From Candidatus Dechloromonas phosphorivorans (GTDB lineage Bacteria; Pseudomonadota; Gammaproteobacteria; Burkholderiales; Rhodocyclaceae): a stretch of DNA of 64,000 bases. The stretch spans positions 186,001-250,000 of the forward strand of contig JADKBR010000005.1 in assembly GCA_016714975.1 (NCBI GenBank), given 5' to 3'. The notes under the pieces are model-generated. The model searched no databases. It was not told the DNA's origin and saw only the letters and a list, made by a program, of their open reading frames with translations. Of the stretch, positions 1 to 8,308 are shown one piece after another; position 1 is the stretch's first letter, and each line of letters starts with the position of its first letter. The translations under genes and the position numbers were made by a program.

Positions 1-396
1 TAAAGTTGCCGAGTCTCCCGTTCGCGCGCCCGGGCATCGTCGGTCTTCTCGGCGGCACGTGACACGAGCTGGGCCGTCACCAGTCCGACCGCGAGCATGA
101 TCGCGAAGGTCAGGAAATGCTCGGCATCGCCGAAAAAGAGGAAGTGATGTGGCGTATCGAAGTAGTAGTCGAACAGCGCGACGCTCAGGAACGAGGCGAC
201 GACCGCGGGTCCGCGACCGAAAAAGGTGGCGACGAGAAACACCGCGAGCAGGAAGAGCATGACGATGTCGGGCAGATCGAGGTGATCCCGCAGGGGGAAC
301 GCGACAGCCGCCGTCAGGCAGCACGCCACGACGGCCGCCACGTAACCGGCGACGCGGCGGGTCGAAGCGGACTGCAGCGTGACTGCGAAGGACATG
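1..396 (-). CDS. KdpD-like membrane sensor histidine kinase, N-terminal part (runs off the left edge)
   Basis: The first 132 codons are in the window. They encode several closely spaced hydrophobic segments (roughly residues 15-35, 40-75 and 85-105), then a charged stretch rich in Ala, Glu and Arg. The order of segments and the short motifs RGPAVVASF and LTFAIMLAVG match the DUF4118 four-helix membrane domain of KdpD and related sensor kinases. In this family a HisKA/HATPase pair should follow, but it lies outside the window. The ATG at 394-396 is the first usable start; no ATG, GTG or TTG is seen in frame just upstream. No KdpD/Usp cytoplasmic domain precedes the membrane domain, so this is a stand-alone DUF4118 kinase rather than full KdpD. 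Ligand and partner regulator are unknown. Confidence 0.75.
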
Positions 397-502
397 GAAT
401 CCGGCCAAGGGTGTCGAGCGGCCGCCAGTTTCCCACTCTCCGCATAAATTAGGTGTAAATGTTGCCGGAAATGATTGCTCGATGCCACGCGAACGCAGAG
501 AC

Positions 503-524
503 GCTGACGGGGTTCGCCGTCAGC
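503..524 (-). terminator. hairpin downstream of mtgA, possible weak terminator
   Basis: An 8-bp inverted repeat (GCTGACGG and CCGTCAGC) with a 6-nt loop lies 40 nt past the mtgA stop codon. No T-run follows on the minus strand, so classical intrinsic termination is uncertain. Confidence 0.35.
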
Positions 525-563
525 GCAAACGCAGTCGGTGCCGTCCTGCCGTGATGTCCCCGG

Positions 564-1259
564 TCAGGGAATCTCCGCCGCCGGCATGCGCGCGAGAATG
601 ATCGCGGTCTTGCGCGCGAGGCCGGGCGCGTTGCGATTGCGGTCGTAGAAGCGGGGATTGGGCACCATGCCCGCCAGCCGGGCCGCCTGCTCGGGGCCAA
701 GCTGGGCGGCGCCGATGCCGTAGTAGTGGCGGGCTGCCGCTTCGGCGCCGAAAACGCCGTTGCCCCACTCGATGACGTTCAGATAGACCTCGAAAATCCG
801 CCGCTTGCTCCACAGGTTTTCCAGCATCAGCGTGATGATGGCCTCCTCGGCCTTGCGGAAATACGATTTGGTCGGCGTCAGAAAAAGGTTCTTCGCCAGT
901 TGCTGGCTGATGGTCGAACCGCCGGCTACCGTGCGCCCGCGTTTCTGGTTCTTTTCCATGGCTTTCTGGATGCCCTCCCAGTCGAAGCCTTCATGATCGA
1001 CGAACCTGGCATCTTCCGAGGCGATGATGGCGCGCTTCAGGTGGGGCGAAATCCGCTCGTAGGCGACCCACTGCTTCTTCAGCTGGGCGTCCGGATTCTT
1101 TACGCGCAGTTCGCCGAGGCGGATTTCCATGAAGCGGGTGGTGTCGGGTTCGACCCATTTCCACAGCAGCACCCAGCCGAGCAGCCACAACTGCCATACG
1201 AGAAGAAGGCCGATCAGGCCAAGCAATGCCCACTTGAACCAGCGGCCCAAACGCCTCAT
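564..1259 (-). CDS. mtgA: monofunctional biosynthetic peptidoglycan transglycosylase
   Basis: This enzyme polymerises lipid II into glycan strands at the periplasmic face of the inner membrane. The 231-residue length is normal for MtgA. A single N-terminal membrane helix (about residues 8-33) anchors it. The GT51 domain follows, with catalytic Glu82 in SEDARF and the motif GGSTISQQLAKN near residues 113-124. There is no transpeptidase domain, which separates it from class A PBPs. Its ATG overlaps the aroE stop by 4 nt, and the same 4-nt coupling repeats through aroE, the TonB-like gene and the nuclease gene, so these four are probably one operon with mtgA last. Confidence 0.95.
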   Translation of the reverse strand: MRRLGRWFKWALLGLIGLLLVWQLWLLGWVLLWKWVEPDTTRFMEIRLGELRVKNPDAQLKKQWVAYERISPHLKRAIIASEDARFVDHEGFDWEGIQKAMEKNQKRGRTVAGGSTISQQLAKNLFLTPTKSYFRKAEEAIITLMLENLWSKRRIFEVYLNVIEWGNGVFGAEAAARHYYGIGAAQLGPEQAARLAGMVPNPRFYDRNRNAPGLARKTAIILARMPAAEIP

Positions 1260-2080
1260 GCCGCCAGTTGTTCGCGCAACGCGGCGAGTACCGGCGCGCC
1301 GTCCGGCCGCACCCCGCGCCAGACGAGAAAGGCCTCGGCCGCTTGCTCGACCAGCATGCCGAGCCCGTCGGCCAGATGGGCAGCACCCTGCTCGCGGGCA
1401 AGCGCGAGAAACGGCGTCTCGCCCTTGCCGTACATCATGTCGTAGGCAAGGCTGCCGGGGGCGAAGATGCCTGCCGGCAGCGGCAGCGCCGCCCCGGAGA
1501 GGCTGGCCGAGGTGGCGTTGATGACGACATCGAATGTCCGGCCGGCAGTTTTGGCAAAGTTACCGGCGTCGACCGTGGCAAGGTCGGAAAACTGTCCTGC
1601 CAGCGCGTCCGCCTTGTCGCCGTTGCGGTTGGCAATGAACAGGCCGGCCAGTTGACGCTCGAGAATCGGCGCAATCACGCCGCGCGCGGCGCCGCCGGCC
1701 CCGAGCAGCAGGAGGCGTTTACCGGCCAGCGGAAAGCCGAGATTGACTTCGATGTCACGCACCAGGCCGGCGCCGTCAGTGTTGTCGCCGAAAATCCCGG
1801 AGCCCGTGAAGTCCAGTGTGTTGACCGCTCCCGCCCGCTCCGCGCGCGCACTGCGGCGTGTGCATAGACCAAACGCCTCCTCCTTGAAGGGAAGTGTGAC
1901 ATTCGCCCCTTTTCCGCCGGCAGCAACGAACTCCCGTGCCGTCGCGGAAAATCCGTCGAGTGGGGCAAGAAGGGCTTCGTAGCTGAGATCCTGATGACAT
2001 TGCGCGGCGAACCGGGCATGAATGGCCGGCGACCGGGAATGGGCGACCGGATTGCCGAAAACACAATAGCGGTCGGTCAT
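1256..2080 (-). CDS. aroE: shikimate dehydrogenase (NADP+)
   Basis: AroE reduces 3-dehydroshikimate to shikimate with NADPH, the fourth step of the shikimate pathway. At 274 residues it has the usual length. The N-terminal substrate domain shows the shikimate-binding HSRSP motif (His14-Pro18) and the catalytic lysine in NVTLPFKE (Lys66). The nucleotide domain carries the glycine-rich GAGGAARG near residues 127-134. The C-terminal helix motif GMLVEQAAEAF is also typical. It overlaps both neighbours by 4 nt. The pathway partner aroQ is elsewhere in this window (59880-60359). Confidence 0.96.
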   Translation of the reverse strand: MTDRYCVFGNPVAHSRSPAIHARFAAQCHQDLSYEALLAPLDGFSATAREFVAAGGKGANVTLPFKEEAFGLCTRRSARAERAGAVNTLDFTGSGIFGDNTDGAGLVRDIEVNLGFPLAGKRLLLLGAGGAARGVIAPILERQLAGLFIANRNGDKADALAGQFSDLATVDAGNFAKTAGRTFDVVINATSASLSGAALPLPAGIFAPGSLAYDMMYGKGETPFLALAREQGAAHLADGLGMLVEQAAEAFLVWRGVRPDGAPVLAALREQLAA

Positions 2081-2955
2081 TTTGCCGAGACCTGATCGCC
2101 TTGCGTGAAATACCAGGTTCGGGTGATCTCCAGAATGTCGGTATCGCGTCTTATTTCGGGAGGGAACGGGGAGTAGGGGGACGCCATCCGGACGATCCGG
2201 CGGGCAGCGTCATCGAGCACCGGGTAACCCGAAGAGCGGTTAATGTCGATCCGGTTGAGACTGCCGTCATGGCTGATCGAAACCGTCAGCACCAATGAGC
2301 CGTATAACTTGCCACGTGCTGCTGCAGGATAGTTCAGGGTGCCGATGCGCTCCACCTTCTGCCGCCAGTTTTCGATGTACTGGGCAAAGCGATATTCTTC
2401 CGTTCGCGCCCCGATGAATTTCTTGCGCGGGCGCTTGTTGTATTCATCGACATTCTTGTTGATCTCGCCTTCCAGTCGCGCCATCGCCCGCGCCGATTCG
2501 GCGAGGTCGACGCCGCTGGCGCTGGCCACGGCCAGTGGCTGGTCGACGGCGTTGCGGGCAACGGCGACGGCTCGTGCCGTCTTGGCCTGGGTCAGCATTT
2601 TTTGTTGCTGGACCTCGATTTCGCGCACCCGGCGCTGCATCTGTTCGATCTCGGTGCCGGCAGTCTTCTGCAGCGTTGGCGGCAACGGCGTTGCGATCCG
2701 GCGGTTCTCGTCGGTATTGCCGCCGCCGTCGAGATTGGCCTGGGCCAGCGCCTGCGGGTCGGTCGGCTTCCTGGCCGACTTGGCATTCACCAGGATGATG
2801 TCGAGCGCCTTCTCGCGCATCGCCTTCGAAGCGTCGGGGAACCGGAAATGCAGGGTCATCAGCAACGCGTGCGCGGCTAGCGAAATGGCTATCGCCAGCA
2901 GCAACCGGCGGTTGCCGCGCACAACGGGCTGCCATGACAGCGCTGCCACGCTCAC
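2077..2955 (-). CDS. TonB-like C-terminal domain protein
   Basis: This 292-residue protein has the TonB layout: a short cytoplasmic start, one membrane helix (about residues 18-38), a long polar periplasmic linker with a Gln-rich probable coiled coil (about 100-130), and a C-terminal TonB-like domain from about residue 215 containing YGSLVLTVSI and SSGYPVLDDAA. In the family this domain transmits proton-motive force to outer-membrane receptors. No exbB, exbD or receptor gene lies nearby, so the partner cannot be told. Some betaproteobacterial proteins of this form sit in housekeeping operons with aroE, as here. It overlaps the nuclease gene by 4 nt upstream and aroE by 4 nt downstream. Confidence 0.8.
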   Translation of the reverse strand: MSVAALSWQPVVRGNRRLLLAIAISLAAHALLMTLHFRFPDASKAMREKALDIILVNAKSARKPTDPQALAQANLDGGGNTDENRRIATPLPPTLQKTAGTEIEQMQRRVREIEVQQQKMLTQAKTARAVAVARNAVDQPLAVASASGVDLAESARAMARLEGEINKNVDEYNKRPRKKFIGARTEEYRFAQYIENWRQKVERIGTLNYPAAARGKLYGSLVLTVSISHDGSLNRIDINRSSGYPVLDDAARRIVRMASPYSPFPPEIRRDTDILEITRTWYFTQGDQVSAK

Positions 2956-4853
2956 TGAACTTCCTCCTCCTCGATCGGCTCGGCCGAGACTTCATCGATG
3001 ACGCAAAGATAGCGGCAACTGATCTCCGGACCAAGCAGATCGATGGCTTCGACCGCGAGACGGACCCGTCTTCCGGGTCCGACATCGGCCGGCATCGACG
3101 GCACGCGCAACAGCAGCGGCAGACGGTCGAGCTTGACCTGCTGCTCGCGGCGCACGGTTGCATCGATTTCGCCGACATCGTTCTGCTGCAACCAGCGCAG
3201 GCACCAGTAACGCTCCATCAGGCGCTGGAAATCGGCGTACGCGGCATAGGTCGTCTCGAAATCGCGCATCGCGCCGAACAGTTCGGCCGACTTCTGGGCA
3301 AACGGCGGTGTTTCGCCCTTCAGGCAGGCGATCAGCTGCCACTGATTGACCAGATCGCAATAGCGGCGAAGCGGCGAGGTCATCCACGCGTACTGCGCCA
3401 CGCCAAGGCCTTCGTGTGGCAGCGGCGAGGTCGTCATCCGGACCTTGCCCTGCGTCTGCGCGCGGTACAGGCAGGCGATGTTCTTTTCAGCGAGCAGGCC
3501 ACCCCAGGTCGAGTTGGCGACGATCATCAGTTCGGCAACCAGCTTGTCGAGCGGGCTGCCGCGCTTGCGTTCGCTGATTTCGACGGTGCACCGGTCGGGA
3601 TCAGCCAGATCGCCGGAGATGGCGAAGTTGTAGTCGTTGTTGCCCTGCATTGCCGATGGCTTGCCGCGCCGCCCTTCGCAGGCGTTGGCGAAGTGCCAGA
3701 GGTGGAGCAGTTCGTCGCTGAAAGGGAACTCGGACAGTCCGCTGACCACGGTTTCGGCATTGAAGACAGGCTCGATTTCGTGATGCCGCAGGTTGGCGGC
3801 GATATGCACCATCTCCAGCCTGGATTCCTGCGAAATCACCTCGAAAGCGTCGTTGACCGTGAGATACAGCGAAACCGCCGGACAATCGGAGCCACCGGCC
3901 AGCGTGTAGTTCTGGACTACGGCATCGGGCAGCATGGTGATCTTGTTGCCCGGCATATAGACCGTCGACAGGCGGGCGCGCGCCACGCCGTCGAGCGGCG
4001 ATCCATGCTCGATGGCCAACCCGGGGGCGGCGATGTGGATGCCGATGCGCGAGCCGATGCCGGGCAGCTTGACGACCGACAGCGCGTCGTCGATCTCGGT
4101 GGTATTGGCGTCGTCGATCGAGAAGGCCGGCACATCGGCGCGCGGCAGATCGGCGGGCAGTTTCGGCGCTTCGAGCGAGGGAAAGGCCGTGCCTTTCGGG
4201 AACTGCTCGTGCAGGAAGCGACGGTAGTGCAGGTGATAGGCTGACTTGATGGCGCCGCACTTGAACAACAATTGGGCAGCGCCAAGCCCGGTCTCGCTAC
4301 AGGCCGTCTCGAAAGCCTTGGTTTCCGGCTTGTTGCGATCTGGCGCGTAGAGCAGCGCATCAGTCAACGCGCCAATTTCCGGTGGCAGCCGGAACGCCCT
4401 CAGGTCGCTGATCCAGCTTGTAGTCGTAATTGCTTGCTGACGCTTTTTTTCAAGACTGGCCAGAGCGGCCGCGAGAATATCGGGCGGCGCCTTGCGGAAG
4501 CGACCCTTACCCTTGCGATGGAAATAGACCGGGGCAGCGTGCAGGGCAAGCAGCACCGCCGTCGCTTCGACCGGCGCCGGTTCGTGTCCGTAGTAATCGC
4601 GGGCAAAATCAAGAAACGAAAACTCGCCATCGTTCACGCACTCCCAGAGGAAATCCGGTTCGATCTCTTCGGCCAGCGGTGTCGCCTGTTCCAGCAAGGC
4701 GCCCGCCGAAGGCTTGTCGAAACGCAACAACACGGTGGCGGTCTTGATCTTGCTGCGCTTGCCGGTGGACATTTCGACCTGCAACGAGCTGTCGTTGTCG
4801 GCCATGATGCTGCCGGCCTTGAAGCCCCCATCTTCTTCGAACAATGCATTCAT
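2952..4853 (-). CDS. RNase II/RNB-domain exoribonuclease
   Basis: A 633-residue 3' to 5' exoribonuclease of the RNase II/R superfamily, expected to degrade single-stranded RNA processively in the cytoplasm. The RNB catalytic core begins near residue 250, with the metal-binding acidic motif NTTEIDDAL. Further RNB motifs (YMPGNKITMLPD, AQYAWMTSPLRRY) follow, and a short S1-like tail closes the protein. The start at 4853 gives the MNALFEEDG opening typical of this betaproteobacterial family; a downstream ATG at 4805 is less likely. A TATAAT-like string lies directly upstream but falls within the yqiA-nuclease junction. It is first in a chain of 4-nt overlaps with the TonB-like gene, aroE and mtgA. 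Confidence 0.9.
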   Translation of the reverse strand: MNALFEEDGGFKAGSIMADNDSSLQVEMSTGKRSKIKTATVLLRFDKPSAGALLEQATPLAEEIEPDFLWECVNDGEFSFLDFARDYYGHEPAPVEATAVLLALHAAPVYFHRKGKGRFRKAPPDILAAALASLEKKRQQAITTTSWISDLRAFRLPPEIGALTDALLYAPDRNKPETKAFETACSETGLGAAQLLFKCGAIKSAYHLHYRRFLHEQFPKGTAFPSLEAPKLPADLPRADVPAFSIDDANTTEIDDALSVVKLPGIGSRIGIHIAAPGLAIEHGSPLDGVARARLSTVYMPGNKITMLPDAVVQNYTLAGGSDCPAVSLYLTVNDAFEVISQESRLEMVHIAANLRHHEIEPVFNAETVVSGLSEFPFSDELLHLWHFANACEGRRGKPSAMQGNNDYNFAISGDLADPDRCTVEISERKRGSPLDKLVAELMIVANSTWGGLLAEKNIACLYRAQTQGKVRMTTSPLPHEGLGVAQYAWMTSPLRRYCDLVNQWQLIACLKGETPPFAQKSAELFGAMRDFETTYAAYADFQRLMERYWCLRWLQQNDVGEIDATVRREQQVKLDRLPLLLRVPSMPADVGPGRRVRLAVEAIDLLGPEISCRYLCVIDEVSAEPIEEEEVQ

Positions 4854-4860
4854 CGACGGA

Positions 4861-5430
4861 TTATAACCCCGCGAATTCAAGGATTTGCGGCATGAAATCG
4901 GGAAAGCGGGTGAAGCTGTGATCACCACCGGGCAGCACCGTCTGGCGGCAGCCGATATAGAACTCGGTAGCCTGGCGCCAGTCGAGGACCTCGTCACCGG
5001 TTTCGCTCAGCAGCCAGTAACGGGACGGCGTCGGCTTGCTGACTTGGGCGGCGAGTTGTGCCGCATGCGCCGCGGTGAAGGTGAAGCGTTCCCCGGTGTG
5101 GAAATTGGCATGCTCGCCGATGAAATTGCCGGCATCGAGGAAGTGGACCGCAGCCGGATTGATCAGTACCGCCTTCAGCCCATACTTCTCGGCCAGATGG
5201 TTGGCGTAATGCCCGCCCAGCGAGGAGCCGACCAGCGTGACCTGTCTTTCCGCCGCCTCGATCAGGCTACTTGCGGTGGCAACCGCGGCGTCCGGCACCG
5301 GCGACAGCGGCGGACAGACGAAGCGGTCACCCAGTTCGCGTCCGCTCATGTAATCGCCAAGTTGCCGCGACTTCAGCGAGGCCGGCGACGAACAGAAGCC
5401 GTGCAGGTAGAGAATCAGTGGGCGGTCCAC
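4861..5430 (-). CDS. yqiA: YqiA-type alpha/beta-hydrolase (esterase)
   Basis: A 189-residue alpha/beta hydrolase of the YqiA/UPF0227 family. The catalytic set is visible: the nucleophile in GSSLGG, the acid in SETGDEVLDW and the histidine in GGDHSF. The opening RPLILYLHGFCSSP is the usual first strand and oxyanion turn of the family. The GTG at 5428-5430 gives the expected length; the reading frame remains open further upstream but there lies inside uppP. This start overlaps the uppP end by 16 nt, suggesting translational coupling. The natural substrate is unknown; E. coli YqiA hydrolyses short acyl esters. Confidence 0.87.
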   Translation of the reverse strand: MDRPLILYLHGFCSSPASLKSRQLGDYMSGRELGDRFVCPPLSPVPDAAVATASSLIEAAERQVTLVGSSLGGHYANHLAEKYGLKAVLINPAAVHFLDAGNFIGEHANFHTGERFTFTAAHAAQLAAQVSKPTPSRYWLLSETGDEVLDWRQATEFYIGCRQTVLPGGDHSFTRFPDFMPQILEFAGL

Positions 5431-6239
5431 TCGACCCAGCCGAAGTGCGCGGTCGACAGCACCACGATGCCGAAAAAGATGCGGTACCAGGCAAAGGGCG
5501 TGAAATCGTGACTCGAAATGAAGCGCAGCAACCAACGCACGCACAGGAACGCCGAAACAAAGGCCGAAACAAAGCCGACTACCCACATGCCGATATCGTC
5601 GACATTGAGCAGCGCCCGCTCCTTGTAGAGCTGGTAAACCGTGGCGGCACTCAGCGTCGGAATGGCGAGGAAAAATGAAAACTCGGTCGCCGCCTTGCGC
5701 GACAAACCGAAGAGCAGGCCGCCGATGATCGTCGCCCCCGAACGCGAGGTGCCGGGAATCAGCGCGAAAGCCTGGGCGATGCCCATCTTGAGCGCATCGA
5801 GCGGACTCATTTCATCGACGGTCTGCACGCGGATCCGGTGCTCGCGCTTCTCCGCCCACAGGATGACGAAAGCGCCGAGGATGAAGGTCGTCGCCACCGT
5901 GATCGGGTTGAACAGGCTGGCCTTGATCGCCTTGCCGAAGGCCAGCCCAAGGATGGCCAGCGGCAGGAAGGCGATGAACAGGTTCAAGATGAATTTCTGC
6001 GCGGCCTTGTCGCTGAAAGCCCCGCGCGCCACGCTCAGCAGGCGCTCGCGATACTCCCAGACGACCGCCAGAATGGCGCCGGACTGAATGACAATTTCGA
6101 ACAACTTGCCGCGATCGTCGTTGAAATCCAGCAGATCGCCGGCAAGGATGAGGTGGCCGGTCGACGAGATCGGCAGAAATTCGGTCAGCCCCTCGACGAT
6201 GCCGAGAATGAGGGCTTTGAGCAGGAGAATCGGGTCCAT
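5415..6239 (-). CDS. uppP: undecaprenyl-diphosphate phosphatase
   Basis: UppP (BacA) dephosphorylates undecaprenyl pyrophosphate to regenerate the lipid carrier for peptidoglycan and LPS, acting at the periplasmic face of the inner membrane. The 274-residue length and eight or so hydrophobic helices fit. Two signature motifs are intact: EGLTEFLPISSTGHL near the N-terminus and PGTSRSGATI near residues 160-170. The loss of either would inactivate the enzyme. The ATG at 6237-6239 gives the standard start. It is probably the promoter-proximal gene of the run ending in mtgA, so lipid II carrier recycling and glycan polymerisation share a block. Confidence 0.96.
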   Translation of the reverse strand: MDPILLLKALILGIVEGLTEFLPISSTGHLILAGDLLDFNDDRGKLFEIVIQSGAILAVVWEYRERLLSVARGAFSDKAAQKFILNLFIAFLPLAILGLAFGKAIKASLFNPITVATTFILGAFVILWAEKREHRIRVQTVDEMSPLDALKMGIAQAFALIPGTSRSGATIIGGLLFGLSRKAATEFSFFLAIPTLSAATVYQLYKERALLNVDDIGMWVVGFVSAFVSAFLCVRWLLRFISSHDFTPFAWYRIFFGIVVLSTAHFGWVEWTAH

Positions 6240-6272
6240 GGAATACGGCCTTGATTGGGAGGCAGCATTCTA

Positions 6273-6512
6273 CTATCCCGGGCGTGTAACCGCTTCCAGA
6301 TTTGCCAGCCAGCGCAACGCGTGCTCGCGTGTTTCACCGCACATTTCCGGAGAAGGCTGCAAACCGGCGCAGCAATCCGGGCGTTCCGGACTTGCAAAAA
6401 TCGAGCACCGCCAAGCAGCATCGAGATGCCGGCACGGTACGCCCGCCGGCTTGTCGAGTGAGCTGATTGAAGGCGCAATGCAACATGCGCCGCAGTGGGG
6501 ACGACATTCCAC
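6273..6512 (-). CDS. YkgJ-family cysteine-cluster protein
   Basis: A small protein (79 residues from the GTG at 6510-6512) with the N-terminal motif CRPHCGACC and further cysteines at CRHLD, CSIF, CC and MCG. This is the CxxxCxxCC zinc or iron-sulfur cluster pattern of the YkgJ family (UPF0153), whose biochemical role is unknown. A TTG at 6534-6536 would overlap the RES toxin stop by 3 nt, but relatives start right before the CRxxCGxCC motif and a GGAG lies 12 nt upstream of the GTG. Its closeness to the toxin gene suggests co-transcription, though a functional link is only inferred. Confidence 0.75.
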   Translation of the reverse strand: MECRPHCGACCIAPSISSLDKPAGVPCRHLDAAWRCSIFASPERPDCCAGLQPSPEMCGETREHALRWLANLEAVTRPG

Positions 6513-6532
6513 AGGAGTCTGCAGCTCCGCAG

Positions 6533-6997
6533 TCAAGAACCGAGCGGCCGCAGCCGTTGGTCAAAGACGAAAGGCCGACCCATCGCGAGTTGAACGTCAG
6601 CAAACCGCGGATGCAAGGGGTTGAGGATCAAGTTGCGCGCCTCCGGCACGATCACCGACGGCACGATCAACCCGAGCGCCCGCCCCGATCGCAGAAAATC
6701 CGTACCGAAAGCGACGGATGCGGGGCCGGGCGGCGTCGCCTCCCAGCCGGCCAGTGCCTCGATATCGGCTGTTTCATAGAGCGCGGCATTGTCCGGCAAG
6801 GTCAGCGAGACCAGCATCAGATCGGCGGGCAAGAATGTGCCCGTATGGGCGAGCTTTTCCATCGCACAGATTTCGACGCTCAGGCCGGCGTAGATCACCG
6901 GCGTACCCTGCGCGTGCCAACGCCCGCCATCGGCCAGCCCGCCTGCACCGCTACGGTCGAGGGCAAACCTCGCCTTGGCGATGCGCCAGGCACGCAT
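6533..6997 (-). CDS. RES-domain toxin of a RES/Xre toxin-antitoxin pair
   Basis: 154 residues with the RES domain fold signature: the early Arg in ARFALDRSGAGGL, then GGRWHAQGTPVIYAG and the SVEICAMEKL helix carrying the conserved Ser and Glu. RES toxins (MbcT, ParT) are ADP-ribosyltransferase-like and either degrade NAD+ or modify host proteins. The ATG at 6995-6997 overlaps the antitoxin stop by 1 nt (TGATG), the coupled arrangement usual for this module. All conserved polar residues appear present, so the toxin is probably active. Confidence 0.88.
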   Translation of the reverse strand: MRAWRIAKARFALDRSGAGGLADGGRWHAQGTPVIYAGLSVEICAMEKLAHTGTFLPADLMLVSLTLPDNAALYETADIEALAGWEATPPGPASVAFGTDFLRSGRALGLIVPSVIVPEARNLILNPLHPRFADVQLAMGRPFVFDQRLRPLGS

Positions 6998-7569
6998 CAG
7001 GCCGCGCCGCCGTAGGCGATGGCATTCAATACCCGCGATACTTCGCGGCAACCGATTTCGGTATCGAGCAGCGACAGCGGCGCCAAGTTGCCCAGACCCA
7101 GATTGCTGGTCTGCAGCCATGCACTGGCCATCACCGGGTCGCCGAAGGTGTCTTCGGCCAGTTTCTCGATGGCACCAATACGGTTGAGGCGTTCGGTCAT
7201 CGGCGGGTCGAGCGTTTCGTCCCTGGCCAGCTTGCGCTTGGCCGTCGAGGCCGAGAGGCCGATCAGTTGATAAATCCGTTCGCGTGGCACGTGCAACGCC
7301 TCTGCCATGCCGATCAGGTTGCTGGCCGATGCCCCCTTGCGAATCTCGCTGATCTGAGTCTGGGCGGAGCTGCTCAAGAACTGGTTGCGATAAAGCACCC
7401 ACGCCCCCGCCGCGCCCTGGGCGACGAGCGCGGCCGCTGGACGACCAGCCGAAACGACATATTCTGCCCGCACCTGCTCGACCCGAGACCCAGCGCCGGC
7501 CACCGACTGTCCTGAATCGCGCCCCCCCGAAACCTTATTTTGCTGAGGCTCAAGAATTGCTTTTGCCAT
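6997..7569 (-). CDS. Xre/MbcA/ParS-type antitoxin
   Basis: 190 residues. A disordered N-terminus of about 50 residues is followed by a Xre-like helix-turn-helix segment (about 75-125, containing SNLIGMAEALHVPRERIYQL) and a C-terminal toxin-binding domain (about 140-190, including TFGDPVMASAWL and LNAIAYGG) of the DUF2384 type. In this family the antitoxin binds the RES active site and represses its own operon. The ATG at 7567-7569 has an AAGGAG ribosome-binding site 6 nt upstream. The palindrome at 7585-7620 is the likely operator. Confidence 0.9.
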   Translation of the reverse strand: MAKAILEPQQNKVSGGRDSGQSVAGAGSRVEQVRAEYVVSAGRPAAALVAQGAAGAWVLYRNQFLSSSAQTQISEIRKGASASNLIGMAEALHVPRERIYQLIGLSASTAKRKLARDETLDPPMTERLNRIGAIEKLAEDTFGDPVMASAWLQTSNLGLGNLAPLSLLDTEIGCREVSRVLNAIAYGGAA

Positions 7570-7584
7570 GAGAAACTCCTTGAT

Positions 7585-7620
7585 GGCTCATTTGAGCTTT
7601 TATTGTAGTCCATATGAGCC
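7585..7620 (-). promoter_or_regulatory. antitoxin promoter with palindromic operator
   Basis: Reading on the minus strand, TACAAT (complement of 7602-7607) is a good -10 box. It is bracketed by TGAGC-containing half-sites: a perfect 12-nt palindrome GCTCATTTGAGC at 7586-7597 and a second arm ATGAGCC at 7614-7620 complementary to GGCTCAT at 7585-7591. Overlap of the sites with the -10 box fits autorepression by the Xre antitoxin; this is inference. Confidence 0.55.
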
Positions 7621-8032
7621 ACGCGGTCATCGCATTCTAAGAGCTCGCGTCGTGCGTTGCGTCACTGATTGGTCAAAGAGAAAGCCCCAGAGCCGTTCAG
7701 GATTTCGATCTCATAGACGTAAGTGGAAAAAGATCACACCGGTTTACTACTGATTCGCATCACACCTGACCAAACAAAATCATCTGCCTTGGCATCCTTA
7801 TGTCATCAGGCAGTGATCGGCCAACTGCTGCCGTTGCATGCATCCCGTAAGCTGACACTGGACCGGCCGTTCCACATCGGAAACCCGCCGCCCGCCCTAA
7901 CCATTGATTGCTTATGTGGAATACCGCACCGACTAGATTCCGCAGGTCAAAAACAATGTCCGTAATATGCAGGTCAATGAAAGAGCCGGCGAGCGTGCTT
8001 GCGTCCCAATAATGGGGCAGGTTGGAAAACAA
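7621..8032. other. gene-free stretch
   Basis: About 410 nt between the toxin-antitoxin promoter and the xfp remnant. Short open frames exist on both strands, but none has a recognisable domain, a good ribosome-binding site or conserved-looking composition. AT content looks a little higher than in neighbouring genes. It may be the decayed leader of the lost xfp operon. Confidence 0.4.
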
Positions 8033-8308
8033 ATGCCGCCATCAACACCGTTTTTTCGGCGCCGACGAAGACCGACAGAGGATGGGTGGCCTGGCAGTCC
8101 CCCAACTATCTCCGTCGGCCAGATTATCCTGCTGGCCAATCCGCTGTTAAAGTGCCGCCCATCCGGGTCTAGCGCCGGCGGGGCCACTGGGACACCACGC
8201 CGGGGTTGATTTTCATCTATGTGCACATGAGCCGGGTGATCAAGCAGATTGATCTCAACCTATGTTTTTGTCGCAGGCCCCGCCCACGGTGGCCCGGCGG
8301 CGGTGGCG
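8033..8308 (+). pseudogene. xfp: phosphoketolase N-terminal remnant
   Basis: A decayed 5' part of xylulose-5-phosphate/fructose-6-phosphate phosphoketolase. Pieces of the conserved N-terminus are recognisable in shifting frames: NYL, then VGQI.LLANPLLK near 8105-8155; GHWDTTPGLIFIYVH followed by RVIKQIDLNL near 8189-8255; and VFVAGPAHGGPAAVA at 8264-8308, matching the thiamine-diphosphate phosphoketolase motif GPGHGGPA. At least two frameshifts and an in-frame TAG (about 8170) interrupt it. The copy ends after about 95 codons, where it joins the ackA remnant. The ATG at 8033 may be the ancestral start. Confidence 0.75.

Noticed and set aside
2934..4244. Plus-strand frame of 436 codons opposite the RNase II-family gene
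   Set aside because: Antisense shadow of a clear RNB enzyme with catalytic motifs.
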